Of a DNA stretch of 64,000 nt, positions 53,107 to 60,660 are shown piece after piece. The translations under genes were made by a program, and so were the position numbers. Position 1 is the stretch's first letter. Every line of letters starts with the position of its first letter. The DNA is taken from positions 1-64,000 of IMG/VR virus record IMGVR_UViG_3300036668_000241. One strand, written 5' to 3'. The DNA comes from a virus. The notes under the pieces are model-generated. The model had not been told where the DNA came from. It searched no databases and saw nothing but the letters and a program-made list of their open reading frames with translations.

Positions 53107-53489
53107 GGTAGATCGGATTTTTATTACTTTTTATCGAAAACTTTGAGGTGTCCCTGTTGGCAAAAACATAACACTTTCATTGTGTTTCTGTAGAGAGTCT
53201 CCCCTTCTGCGGTTGCGGCGGCGGAAGAATCCGGGGTTGTTTAGGCCCTTTATTTGTGGCTAGTATTTCTATTATTGATGAAGCTATATGATAGAAAATC
53301 ATCGTTTTTTAGACTTAAGTGGGACCATTCAACTAAAGAATTAGAGGCGGATATGGATGTGTGTAGGGTAAAAAGTTACTTACGTCAAATGATGAGTTTG
53401 CGTGAGATAGGTGTAAGTACAAATTAGTGAGTTACTAGCAGGAAAAAATATATGTAAGTTGTTGTTTGGTGTAAGTGGAAACCATTCAT

Positions 53490-53593
53490 CTATATCAACT
53501 GTATGCAATATGAACTATTTTTACAGTACACGCGTACGCGCGCGCCTATGGGCTCTACTAGAAAATAGTTCATATTAGCGACAGCTGATATAG
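53490..53593. repeat. 104-nt interrupted inverted repeat in the divergent control region
   Basis: Arms of 32 nt flank a 40-nt centre. Inner arms AATATGAACTATTTT/AAAATAGTTCATATT are perfect (15 bp). Outer arms CTATATCAACTGT/ACAGCTGATATAG pair with one mismatch, separated by 4-nt internal loops. The centre has alternating CG (ACGCGTACGCGCGCGC), which can form Z-DNA or melt unusually. It lies in a ~700-bp gene-free region between the leftward lysis genes and the rightward operon. Candidate origin, operator pair or structured RNA. Confidence 0.7.
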
Positions 53594-53713
53594 AAGTATA
53601 GTTTTTGTTATTGTTCGTGGATTTATATAGGTACTAATAGACGACGTAGAAACATAGAGTATTGGTAAGTAAGGTCCACTTTAAATGTCTTTCGCTAAAA
53701 ATAGCTGTTTTAG

Positions 53714-53742
53714 TTGACTTGTTTCTACTTCGGGTGTAGGAT
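53714..53742 (+). promoter_or_regulatory. Leaderless promoter of the rightward arm
   Basis: TTGACT, 17-nt spacer, TAGGAT, ending exactly 6 nt before the ATG at 53749. No Shine-Dalgarno is present. The rest of 53034-53713 holds the large inverted repeat and the endolysin promoter but no gene. Confidence 0.75.
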
Positions 53743-53748
53743 GAGCGC

Positions 53749-54327
53749 ATGATCCTCTTTTACGGGCTGAACGGTGAGACGATTTCTGAGAAAGAGTGGA
53801 GCAAACTATTTGGGAGTCCGGATCGAATTGTGGCGAAGATGAACCTGCCGGACCAAGGAGTTGTAGTTTCAACTATTTGGATAGGACTTTCTTTTTCAGA
53901 TGAGCTAGCGACAGGAGATCGACCGCTGATATATGAGACGATGGTCTTTCCAGAGAATGATTACCTTGAGATAGAGTGTTTCCGTTGGGCTACTCGCTAT
54001 GAGGCAGCGCAGGGCCATGCAGAAGTAGTTGACAAGGTAGTCTCTGGAGAGATATCCTTGGGAGTAGATCTGGCTCGAGGTCTTCAATCTGATATTGATC
54101 TTGAGTACAAAGAGTTAATATCTAGGAAGTCTGCCGAAGTAGATGCTTCAGGAGTTCCTACTGCTGGGTGTCCGATATGCGGAGACCGCTGGATTTTAGT
54201 TCCGATGCTTTTTGATGAAGAGACGTATGATGTTGCTGCGTGGGGCACAGAAGGAACGTGCTACTCATGTGGGACAAAGGTGACTGTCTGTACCCCGCTG
54301 GATGCAGAAGGTCTAGGAGAGGATTAA
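53749..54327 (+). CDS. Conserved phage protein with zinc ribbon
   Basis: 192 residues. The N-terminal part ('FYGLNGETISEKEWSKLFGS...VSTIWIGLS...ETMVF...ECFRWATRYEAAQGH') is a widespread phage domain seen as 'YD..G..I....W........RVA.T..G...VSTVWLG.......ETM.FGG....E..RY.T...A..GH'. The C-terminus adds GCPICGDRW and CYSCGTKV, a C-x-x-C pair of pairs that bind zinc. It is the first gene of the rightward arm, with leaderless transcription. Function unknown. Confidence 0.75.
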   Translation: MILFYGLNGETISEKEWSKLFGSPDRIVAKMNLPDQGVVVSTIWIGLSFSDELATGDRPLIYETMVFPENDYLEIECFRWATRYEAAQGHAEVVDKVVSGEISLGVDLARGLQSDIDLEYKELISRKSAEVDASGVPTAGCPICGDRWILVPMLFDEETYDVAAWGTEGTCYSCGTKVTVCTPLDAEGLGED

Positions 54328-54328
54328 A

Positions 54329-54628
54329 ATGCTTACCAAAGCGATGACCCAACACGGAACCTACTACCTAATTGATCTTGCGCAAGGAAAAGCTAAGAGA
54401 GTTCCTGCACAGAGACGAGGGGCTATGCACGAAGATCTCGAGTGGTTTAATTTCTATGACGTAATGGCTTTTGACTCTGAGTCACTTGAAATACAGGGAC
54501 CGATTATGGTTGGGAAAAGAATGTACTTTCGAGTTACACATGGAAATTTCTATGATTGGCGAGTCTCAACTGAGGTGATGTCTTTGGAGTCGGTTAACGA
54601 AGAAGGGACGGGAAAGACCAATGGATAA
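54329..54628 (+). CDS. Hypothetical protein
   Basis: 99 residues. Mixed alpha/beta, no motif. An AGAGGA lies 6 nt before the ATG. The end overlaps the next gene by 8 nt. Not recognised. Confidence 0.6.
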   Translation: MLTKAMTQHGTYYLIDLAQGKAKRVPAQRRGAMHEDLEWFNFYDVMAFDSESLEIQGPIMVGKRMYFRVTHGNFYDWRVSTEVMSLESVNEEGTGKTNG

Positions 54629-55004
54629 GGTTCACGACAATCTGTGTTCATACAAGGTTCATCACTATCTTGCAGGAAAGTGCAATTGTGATGTAATAGA
54701 GGCAGTCATTGCGCGAGAGGCAGAGAAGACGCAACTGAAGTTACAGCGCGCTTATGAACAGGGACGAATGGTAACGGTGCGCGAACGCAAGAGAAGTCAG
54801 ACCTTTTCGTTAGTTAAAAATATTGATGTCAGTGGCCTCAATGGGATAGGAGTTGTTGCTTTAGGGGTAGAGTTTCCCGACGGTACAGTGGTCCTGCGCT
54901 GGTTAGGAGAGTACCCAACAACAACTATTCATGGCAAGGGAATAATCTCGGTGGAGGCTATTGAAGGTCATGAAGGTACGATTTGGATTGAGTGGGACCT
55001 ATGA
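54621..55004 (+). CDS. Conserved phage protein with Cys-His N-terminus
   Basis: 127 residues. The N-terminus has C-x..H-x..C-N-C (NLCSYKVHHYLAGKCNCDVI), a plausible zinc site. The C-terminal half (NIDVSGLNGIGVVALGVEFP...VVLRWLGEYPTTTIHGKGII) matches a domain common in actinobacteriophages, with signature 'DVSG.SG.G.VA.GVEF.DG...LRWLGE.PS....G'. Function unknown. Confidence 0.65.
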   Translation: MDKVHDNLCSYKVHHYLAGKCNCDVIEAVIAREAEKTQLKLQRAYEQGRMVTVRERKRSQTFSLVKNIDVSGLNGIGVVALGVEFPDGTVVLRWLGEYPTTTIHGKGIISVEAIEGHEGTIWIEWDL

Positions 55005-55267
55005 GCAAAGAGCAGTATATTCAACTAAGATCTTCTGAGATTGTTGATAGGGATTCGGCATTCTTTAATGCCGATGGTCGAAGACGAGCGATGGTCGAAC
55101 AGGTGGCGAATAATTTATTTGCTACATGGTTCCCTGACTATGAAACAGGTGGCGGTCCTAAAGGTGACGACTTCCAAAACTGGCACGATATTGCCTGTCT
55201 AGATGCACAGGTAGCCGTAGAAACTTTAATAAGAAACGCATGGATCGACGATCCGACAATGGACTGA
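55001..55267 (+). CDS. Hypothetical protein
   Basis: 88 residues. The ATG at 55001 forms a 4-bp ATGA overlap with the previous stop, which fixes the start. Helical; contains LFATWFPDYETGGGPKGDDF. Not recognised. Confidence 0.6.
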   Translation: MSKEQYIQLRSSEIVDRDSAFFNADGRRRAMVEQVANNLFATWFPDYETGGGPKGDDFQNWHDIACLDAQVAVETLIRNAWIDDPTMD

Positions 55268-55283
55268 ACTGAGAGGTATGAGG

Positions 55284-55499
55284 ATGGAACTGAGCATATG
55301 GGACACGGCAATGATCGCTGCTTGGATTGTGGTATGGCTATCGGTAGCGATGATCTTTTTTGGCATCATTGGAGCAATGGCAAAGTCACGAAAGCAAAAG
55401 AATCAGGTCTATAATAAACTCCGCAAGGCAGTCAAAACCGAAGCGGAGTTCGATCGGATTGTCAAGACGATGAAAGATGGAGATGGGGACACTAAATGA
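55284..55499 (+). CDS. Small membrane protein
   Basis: 71 residues. One long hydrophobic segment (about 6-31, IWDTAMIAAWIVVWLSVAMI...) followed by a basic, charged helical tail. Start at the second ATG, with GAGAGG 7 nt upstream. Could be a membrane-anchored host-takeover or lysis-timing protein. Confidence 0.65.
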   Translation: MELSIWDTAMIAAWIVVWLSVAMIFFGIIGAMAKSRKQKNQVYNKLRKAVKTEAEFDRIVKTMKDGDGDTK

Positions 55500-55960
55500 A
55501 TACCGCCTCCGCAGCCCTCGCTGCTCTGGGAATGGATCTCGAAGAAGTAGTGGAGATGGATTCGGTGCTTCGGACACGCCCGGCGCAAAGGGACGGACGG
55601 ATCTGTCTTTGTGGTCATGGGGTCATGAAGCACTCAGAGTTTGGTGGTCATGTGAACTGCAAACCTTCAAAGATGGACTGTCCATGCAAACGGATTCGAC
55701 CAGTCATTGATGTCGAAGACACCAGACCGTTCTTGAGAAAGACTCAAGGCGCTGGCCCCATGCACGCATTGTCTAGAGGGCTAGCAGCTTTGGCTGTATC
55801 TGGCAAAGAAGCGGAATGGATCGTGGACTTGGTGTGTGACCGTTGCGAAGAGGAGAGTGCAATTTTGTATCCTGTTCCTGTTACCCAAAGCGGTTTCGCT
55901 TCAACGGAAGCCACTGGCTATGACGCTCTGCTGTGTATAAAATGCCGAGAGCAGATCTGA
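55496..55960 (+). CDS. Conserved actinophage-type Cys-rich protein
   Basis: 154 residues. CLCGHGVMKHSEFGGHVNCKP, DCPCKRIRPV and FLRKTQGAGPMHALSRGLAA are the landmarks of a phage family seen as 'RICVCGH..RH......C.P..M.CPCK..RPV....D.R.FLRKTEGPG..HAL..G'. The C-terminus has DLVCDRCEEES...LLCIKCREQI, a second zinc site. Overlaps the preceding gene by 4 nt. Confidence 0.7.
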   Translation: MNTASAALAALGMDLEEVVEMDSVLRTRPAQRDGRICLCGHGVMKHSEFGGHVNCKPSKMDCPCKRIRPVIDVEDTRPFLRKTQGAGPMHALSRGLAALAVSGKEAEWIVDLVCDRCEEESAILYPVPVTQSGFASTEATGYDALLCIKCREQI

Positions 55961-55964
55961 TCTG

Positions 55965-56234
55965 ATGGAAAGTCGTTATGAGATGTATTCAACTAATTTA
56001 AATAACTATCTAGAAGACTTATTTACTAAAGGTGTAATAACTTCTGACGGATTAGAAGATGTAAAAACTTATTCAAAAAAAGAGATCTTCTCTATGAAGG
56101 GTAATCTTGAGAAGGATATTAAAGATAAGATCATTGAATGGGAAAAGATTGTTTCAACTGGAGATGATCGTTTGTATTCTCTAGGTCTTAGACATGCACT
56201 TGATATAATTTCTGGAGAAAATGCGACCGATTAG
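55965..56234 (+). CDS. Hypothetical protein
   Basis: 89 residues, strongly helical and charged; more A/T-rich than its neighbours. It stands 4 nt after the preceding gene and before a strong hairpin. Not recognised. Confidence 0.55.
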   Translation: MESRYEMYSTNLNNYLEDLFTKGVITSDGLEDVKTYSKKEIFSMKGNLEKDIKDKIIEWEKIVSTGDDRLYSLGLRHALDIISGENATD

Positions 56235-56287
56235 GATGTATAGAATCACTTCTTAAAAATCGGTAAACCATAAATATGCCTTGTTTC

Positions 56288-56324
56288 TATAATAGATCTG
56301 CTACTAAGTAGTGGGTCTATTATA
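56288..56324. terminator. Strong hairpin at the end of the first rightward operon
   Basis: An 18-bp stem (TATAATAGATCTGCTACT pairing with AGTAGTGGGTCTATTATA, using G-T wobbles) with a one-base centre. A/T-rich flanks suit a bidirectional terminator. The upper part contains TGCTACTAA, the reverse complement of the TTAGTAGCA motif repeated further right. Confidence 0.6.
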
Positions 56325-56406
56325 GTTTATGTTTATAAAATCCCCAAAAAGCTGCTCGCTCTCTCTAAACTCGACAAAAAACGTCCTGGAATTGCGCTAC
56401 GATGTA

Positions 56407-56427
56407 CTTTCGTAAACTTTACGAAAG
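56407..56427. promoter_or_regulatory. 21-bp perfect palindrome in the holin leader
   Basis: CTTTCGTAAA and TTTACGAAAG flank a single C. It lies 16 nt before the holin ATG, inside the probable 5' leader, so it could be an operator or an RNA hairpin that restrains holin translation. Confidence 0.6.
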
Positions 56428-56443
56428 AATGGAGCTAGCTGTA

Positions 56444-56704
56444 ATGTTCAACAACAATTTCTGGATCGCAGCTTCCGAACGTGCCATCAAGACTTTTGCA
56501 CAAGCCTTGCTTGCCCTTATCGGAACTGATATGGTAGGGATTACTTCCCTTGACTGGCCTGCACTTCTCGCGGCCTCCGCAACGGCGACTCTGCTCTCCG
56601 TTCTCTCATCCGTAGGTTCCGCTAACTTCGGCAAGAACCCTGGACCGTCTCTTGCAGACGAGACAACCGAGTCGAAAACAACCTTTATTGAAAACGTAAA
56701 ATAA
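56444..56704 (+). CDS. Phage holin, r1t-like family
   Basis: 86 residues from the ATG at 56444; GGAG lies 9 nt upstream, whereas the earlier ATG at 56402 is in the palindrome. The pattern MFNNNFWIAASERAIKTFAQ, then LLALIGTDMVGITSLDWPAL and AATATLLSVLSS..., fits the r1t holin family 'W....ER..KTFAQ.L.A...G........DW..A......A.L.SVL.S...', with two membrane segments (about 17-36 and 42-60) and a charged C-terminus. Holins form holes that release the endolysin. Confidence 0.8.
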   Translation: MFNNNFWIAASERAIKTFAQALLALIGTDMVGITSLDWPALLAASATATLLSVLSSVGSANFGKNPGPSLADETTESKTTFIENVK

Positions 56705-56719
56705 CAAGTAGATAACGAA

Positions 56720-57775
56720 ATGTCTGAACTCTTAAAGAGTATTGAAGTTGGCGATGGCGGCCCGGATAACAACAACAACACGCCCGATGATTACTCCGAG
56801 CCGCTGGAACCTGCTGTTGATGAACCGTTAGACATGCGGCCCGACCTATCCGATATAGGTATTATAGAGATGGAACGGGGTGTTTGTGAGGACACTTTCG
56901 AAAACCGTTCTACTCTACGCCGAGCTAAGCTCAACTGGCAACCGGTCTATGACCAGAGCGGCGTGCCCACCGGACTAATCGCGGCCCGCTCCGCTGAAGC
57001 AATGAAGGAACGACGGATACTATCTCTAGCCGAGAAGAAACCGCTCCTGGTTGACCCAACAAACAGAAACTCTGACTACTGCACCGGTCTCGAGCTCCTC
57101 CTTGAGGACAAAGCTATAAGAATTACTCCACCGTGGGTAATCGGCGCGACTAAGGCCTGGCGTGCCGAGCAAGAAGCTGGCGGCCCGCCAACAAACCGGC
57201 GCGCTCCTAAAGGCTTGCCACACCGCTGCCGTGTGATAAAGAGTGACGGTATCCGCTGTCTCCTGTGGGGTTCAGGACGCCCGAAAGATGACGGCTTGTG
57301 CCGCGTACATTTACGTAATAACCGTAAGCCTGGAGAAGACGTCGAGCGTGCACGTCGAAAGATTATTCAAGCCGCTCCCTATGCCGTTGATGTTCTCGAA
57401 GACCTCATGGAAAACGCTGAGTCTGAACCGGTTCGCCTCAAAGCGAGCACCGAAATCCTTGACCGAGCTGGGATACGAGGAGGACAAGATCTTAATGTTG
57501 AGATCGAAATAACCGAGGCGCGGCCTGCATCTATGGTCGTTGCCGAACGGCTCGCCCGCCTAGCTGAGGGTGCCCTCTCAATGACGGCCCGCCTCCACGC
57601 AATAGCCGAGCAAGCAGAAAACTCAGACATAGTTGACGGTGAAGTAGTTGACGAGGAAGAACCAGGGCCCGCAGCTCAGACAACCGTAAACTTTACCGAA
57701 GTAGTAGCTCCTGGCACGCCATCTGATGAACCGATCGAAAAATTCGAAGACCTAGACGAGGAGTCAATGCAGTGA
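56720..57775 (+). CDS. Phage protein with zinc cluster and TerS-like helical domain
   Basis: 351 residues. After an acidic N-terminus the middle carries HRCRVIKSDGIRCLLWG...GLCRVHLRNNRKP, a C-x..C-x..C-x..H zinc site. Then comes AARRKIIQAAPYAVDVLEDL-type helices with SEPVRLKASTEILDRAGI. This 'zinc site + AA..AV..L..L....SE.VRL.A...ILDRAGI' layout recurs in corynephage and mycobacteriophage proteins, some annotated as terminase small subunit. A DNA-packaging role is therefore possible though it is 27 kb from terL. The end overlaps the next gene by 4 nt. Confidence 0.65.
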   Translation: MSELLKSIEVGDGGPDNNNNTPDDYSEPLEPAVDEPLDMRPDLSDIGIIEMERGVCEDTFENRSTLRRAKLNWQPVYDQSGVPTGLIAARSAEAMKERRILSLAEKKPLLVDPTNRNSDYCTGLELLLEDKAIRITPPWVIGATKAWRAEQEAGGPPTNRRAPKGLPHRCRVIKSDGIRCLLWGSGRPKDDGLCRVHLRNNRKPGEDVERARRKIIQAAPYAVDVLEDLMENAESEPVRLKASTEILDRAGIRGGQDLNVEIEITEARPASMVVAERLARLAEGALSMTARLHAIAEQAENSDIVDGEVVDEEEPGPAAQTTVNFTEVVAPGTPSDEPIEKFEDLDEESMQ

Positions 57776-58023
57776 TTGATGTGACAGCCGAACAACTTCT
57801 CGAAGCGGCCCGGGAGTTAGCTACCAATCTATTCAACGATGTCGATTTGTGCACAACCAGGCAGGAGCACATCCGCGTAACTTCTCGAGCGAATGCTGCC
57901 GCAGCTTTGTACAACGGATTAAGTAGCGAAGATGGACCTTTTGGGTTAACTTTTACGTTTGACTCTGAAGACGGAGATATTATGTTTACTGCTGAGGAAG
58001 ACCCGAGAAACGACGATTTGTAG
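57772..58023 (+). CDS. Hypothetical protein
   Basis: 83 residues from a GTG that overlaps the previous stop (GTGA). Helical N-terminus, acidic C-terminus. It may partner the preceding TerS-like protein. Not recognised. The next 75 bp before the leaderless promoter hold only short palindromes (AGCTGCAGCT). Confidence 0.55.
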   Translation: MIDVTAEQLLEAARELATNLFNDVDLCTTRQEHIRVTSRANAAAALYNGLSSEDGPFGLTFTFDSEDGDIMFTAEEDPRNDDL

Positions 58024-58098
58024 CTTGAGCTGCAGCTGCGGCCCGATCAGAGAAACTTTATCGAAGTTGGTCTCGAGCTCGACCTAAATCTAAAATAC

Positions 58099-58127
58099 TT
58101 GACTTTATAAAAGCGGCGCGCTAAGGT
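58099..58127 (+). promoter_or_regulatory. Leaderless promoter
   Basis: TTGACT, 17-nt spacer, TAAGGT, ending 6 nt before the ATG at 58134. No Shine-Dalgarno. Confidence 0.7.
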
Positions 58128-58133
58128 GCGGAA

Positions 58134-58415
58134 ATGTCTTACCCAATAGAGATACTTCAGTTCACCCGTAGGGGCGATGCTACAAATTCAGAACAGAGGT
58201 ATGTTTTTATTGTCAGCCGAGATCGTCTTTTCATCAGAACAACCTGGACCTTTAAAGATGAACTAGGAAGTACTGTGGGTCCGGACACGGCCACTTTCAC
58301 AGACATTAGACAACTCGAGAAGATTCTCAGGCTCAGAACGGATGCCCTCGTGAGTAAAAACTTTGTGCTCGATGAATACGCCAAAGACATTCTAGAAATG
58401 CAATCCGCCAGGTAA
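58134..58415 (+). CDS. Hypothetical protein
   Basis: 93 residues, mixed alpha/beta (IEILQFTRRGDATNSEQRYV, RTDALVSKNFVLDEYAKDIL). Leaderless. Not recognised. Confidence 0.6.
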   Translation: MSYPIEILQFTRRGDATNSEQRYVFIVSRDRLFIRTTWTFKDELGSTVGPDTATFTDIRQLEKILRLRTDALVSKNFVLDEYAKDILEMQSAR

Positions 58416-58433
58416 TCAATAAGGAGAAACAAT

Positions 58434-58721
58434 ATGGATGTTGAAAGAAGCTACGTAGATATCTCAGTATCAAAAAAGAAAGACGTAAAGTCGGCGGGGT
58501 GGCTCGTCGAGTTTAAATCGGACATTCCCGAAAACCGTGTTGTTGAGGCATTCACCACATCGACGGCTGCTAAGACATACGCCGTCTCGTTTTTCAATTC
58601 GATTTCCGGCGAGGACCGCAAGCGGCTACCCTGGAGCGACTCATCAACAGGATTAGATACAGCGTTCGATACTAGTTATGACATCTCCGCCCGAGGAAAA
58701 GCAATCTTCCGTAAAGATTGA
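58434..58721 (+). CDS. Hypothetical protein
   Basis: 95 residues. AAGGAG lies 8 nt before the ATG. The fold appears to be a small alpha/beta domain (SAGWLVEFKSDIPENRVVEA). Follows the preceding gene by 18 bp. Not recognised. Confidence 0.6.
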   Translation: MDVERSYVDISVSKKKDVKSAGWLVEFKSDIPENRVVEAFTTSTAAKTYAVSFFNSISGEDRKRLPWSDSSTGLDTAFDTSYDISARGKAIFRKD

Positions 58722-58768
58722 CAAACGGCCTGCCGCGTGCAAGACTTCCAGGAGCAGTTATACTGTTA

Positions 58769-58842
58769 GGGGCGGTAGCTCAGCTGGTTAGAGCCCCGAA
58801 CTCATAATTCGGTCGTCGTCGGTTCGAGCCCGACCCGCCCCA
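58769..58842 (+). tRNA. tRNA-Met(CAT)
   Basis: Acceptor GGGGCGG/CCGCCCC, anticodon stem CCGAA/TTCGG with loop CTCATAA (anticodon CAT), T arm GTCGG-TTCGAGC-CCGAC and discriminator A. No encoded CCA. CAT could be elongator Met, initiator Met or lysidine-modified Ile; elongator Met is likely. A TATACT box ends 4 nt before it. Confidence 0.93.
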
Positions 58843-58914
58843 CCCGTGTCTCTTAGTAGCAAAACGAATATACTTAAAAAGACAAAACGACAAACTACGA
58901 TTGGAAATCCAATT

Positions 58915-59241
58915 ATGTTTTTAGAAGCCCTAATTCTTGGAGCCTTATACCGTCAAGAGAGTGACGCAATAGAGTATGCATATGAACAGCCTAAGTCAGA
59001 GAAAGAACGAGACGAACTTATTTTTTCTTATGTCGGTTTAGGATTTCTTATCTGGCCTCTTCTTTCCTGTATCGGCTTGTTTAAGTCTAAATGCAGATGG
59101 TATGTTTCTATACTTCCCGTCGTGTTCGGCGCGATCCTTTTATATGTAGGATATTCAAACGGGGCATGGACTTATTACTTCACTTTCAGTGCTCTCTGGG
59201 CGCTTGTTGCATTTTTTGTACTAGGACTTACAACACCTTAA
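58915..59241 (+). CDS. Membrane protein
   Basis: 108 residues from the ATG at 58915 (a GTG at 58846 lies beside the tRNA and is rejected). There are three hydrophobic segments: near the start (FLEALILGALY), the middle (LIWPLLSCIGLF) and the end (YVSILPVVFGAILLYVG, FSALWALVAFFVLGL). It is probably a small inner-membrane protein. Function unknown. Confidence 0.65.
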   Translation: MFLEALILGALYRQESDAIEYAYEQPKSEKERDELIFSYVGLGFLIWPLLSCIGLFKSKCRWYVSILPVVFGAILLYVGYSNGAWTYYFTFSALWALVAFFVLGLTTP

Positions 59242-59253
59242 GGGAGAATAATA

Positions 59254-59574
59254 ATGTTATTGCGAAACTACATCGGATCCGAGATCCGGCGCGCCCGTGT
59301 TGACAAAGACATGACTTTGCGAAGTATGGCGATTGTATCCAATGTAACTATGAGTTATATTTCCGAAGTTGAGCGCGGCCTGAAGGAACCGAGTTCCGAG
59401 GTACTTCGTTCCCTATGCACCGCACTTGACTATCCGGTTTCCTCCCTACTGACTGAGGTTAGTAGCAAGATGTTGATACATGAGATCGAACTGGAGTTGA
59501 AGCTCGGCAGCTACCCAACGTCAATAAAGTATTCCAAAGTGATCCAGGATGGCGGGTTGACAACCGTCGGATAA
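59254..59574 (+). CDS. ClgR-like XRE-family transcriptional regulator
   Basis: 106 residues. A helix-turn-helix of the ClgR/PspC type is clear: GSEIRRARVDKDMTLRSMAI...SNVTMSYISEVERGLKEPSSEV...LDYPVSSLLTEVS. In actinobacteria ClgR activates clp protease and other stress genes. A phage copy could either control phage genes or redirect host proteolysis. AAGGGAG precedes the ATG. It is the only clear XRE regulator in the window. Confidence 0.85.
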   Translation: MLLRNYIGSEIRRARVDKDMTLRSMAIVSNVTMSYISEVERGLKEPSSEVLRSLCTALDYPVSSLLTEVSSKMLIHEIELELKLGSYPTSIKYSKVIQDGGLTTVG

Positions 59575-59585
59575 AGTTCTATAAT
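59557..59585 (+). promoter_or_regulatory. Consensus promoter for the gp88 gene
   Basis: TTGACA, 17-nt spacer, TATAAT: both boxes match the sigma70 consensus exactly. It overlaps the end of the ClgR-like gene and lies 55 nt before the gp88 ATG. Confidence 0.85.
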
Positions 59586-59639
59586 AAAAGACGGAATGAC
59601 AAAAGACAAACAACACCTATATCTACACAAAGGGACATC

Positions 59640-60377
59640 ATGACAACAGGACTTAAGTTGAGCAAAGATCGCAAGGTTGCCAACATCGTAAATAAAGCAG
59701 GCACGCAAGCCGCTATGCACAACGCATTCGGGTTACCGGCAGGCGATCAATTCTCGTGCGGAGGCATGACAGATGTATGCGGCTCGATTTGCTACGCAAA
59801 CAAACTAGAGAAGTTATTTCCTTCTGTTCGCGTATTGCTGATGCACAACTGGAACCTGCTAAAAGATGCGGATTTCGACACAATGGTCAACCTACTTGAT
59901 GAAGTTATTTGCAAGTTTGAATCAGAGTGCGAGAAACGTTCCGCCAAAAAGATATTCAGAATTCACTGGGACGGCGACTTCTTTAGCATTGACTACGCTC
60001 GAGCATGGATCGAAGTTATCCGTTGTCATCCTGATATACAATTCTGGTCATACACTCGGCAGGCGTTCGCTGCAGTTGAATTACATAAGTCTGGACTTAT
60101 CAACGTAGCAAACTATTTCAGCGCGGATAGTGCAAACTTGCCTATAGCAACAATGCTACGAAAGACCTACGGCATACGCCTAGCAATGCTTGCTGATAAT
60201 TTCCAAGACGGTCAAGCCGTTATGCGTGAGATCACCGGCAAGGTTGGTGCAAAGTGCCCAGAGAATAATAAAGCGCAGGCGTTCGGATTAATCACAACCG
60301 AAGGATCGGCATGTAGTAGGTGCCGCCTATGTGTGTTCGGCAAGGCTGACATAGTATTCAGCGCGACTAAAAAATAG
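59640..60377 (+). CDS. Gp88-family phage protein
   Basis: 245 residues. The gp88 family landmarks are visible: LKLSKDRKVANIVNKAGTQA, NAFGLPAGDQFSCGGMTDVC, CYANKLEK, RIHWDGDFFS, DYARAWIEVIR, QFWSYTRQ and C-terminal ACSRCRLC. Cys at 40, 47 and 51 and the final Cys cluster suggest a metal site. The family is widespread in actinobacteriophages and of unknown function. Preceded by a consensus promoter and AAAGGG. Confidence 0.85.
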   Translation: MTTGLKLSKDRKVANIVNKAGTQAAMHNAFGLPAGDQFSCGGMTDVCGSICYANKLEKLFPSVRVLLMHNWNLLKDADFDTMVNLLDEVICKFESECEKRSAKKIFRIHWDGDFFSIDYARAWIEVIRCHPDIQFWSYTRQAFAAVELHKSGLINVANYFSADSANLPIATMLRKTYGIRLAMLADNFQDGQAVMREITGKVGAKCPENNKAQAFGLITTEGSACSRCRLCVFGKADIVFSATKK

Positions 60378-60417
60378 TTTAGGCAGAGGGACTGCCACCA
60401 AATGACGGGAGTACGGA

Positions 60418-60660
60418 ATGAAAGTAAAAGATCTAATTCAGCAACTTAACGACCACTACAAACCGGAGGACGATATCTTCTTGATTTCTTGGGACAAGAC
60501 CTTCGGAGCCGGTATGACAGAAGACGGCGTGCTAAGCGATGAGCAATGGGAAACCGCTGTTGCACTTATGGAGTTTAGAGAGCACAGAGATATGGAAAAC
60601 GTAAACGGAGAGATGACAGAACTAATCCGTGAGAGAGTAAACGAAGCACTAGAGGACTGA
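60418..60660 (+). CDS. Hypothetical acidic protein
   Basis: 80 residues. MKVKDLIQQLNDHYKPEDDI resembles the small phage family starting 'M...DLI..L..Y.P.D.I'. GGGAG lies 6 nt before the ATG. The stop is 8 nt before a TTAGTAGCA copy. Not assigned. Confidence 0.65.
   Translation: MKVKDLIQQLNDHYKPEDDIFLISWDKTFGAGMTEDGVLSDEQWETAVALMEFREHRDMENVNGEMTELIRERVNEALED

Noticed and set aside
53275-53320. Hairpin ATGAT-agaaa-ATCAT followed by TTTTTT
   Set aside because: Only a 5-bp A/T stem. No gene ends nearby on the plus strand, so a terminator call is not supported.
58718-58764. TTGACA and TATACT before tRNA-Met as a promoter
   Set aside because: The boxes are 35 nt apart, which is too far for one promoter; each alone is weak.
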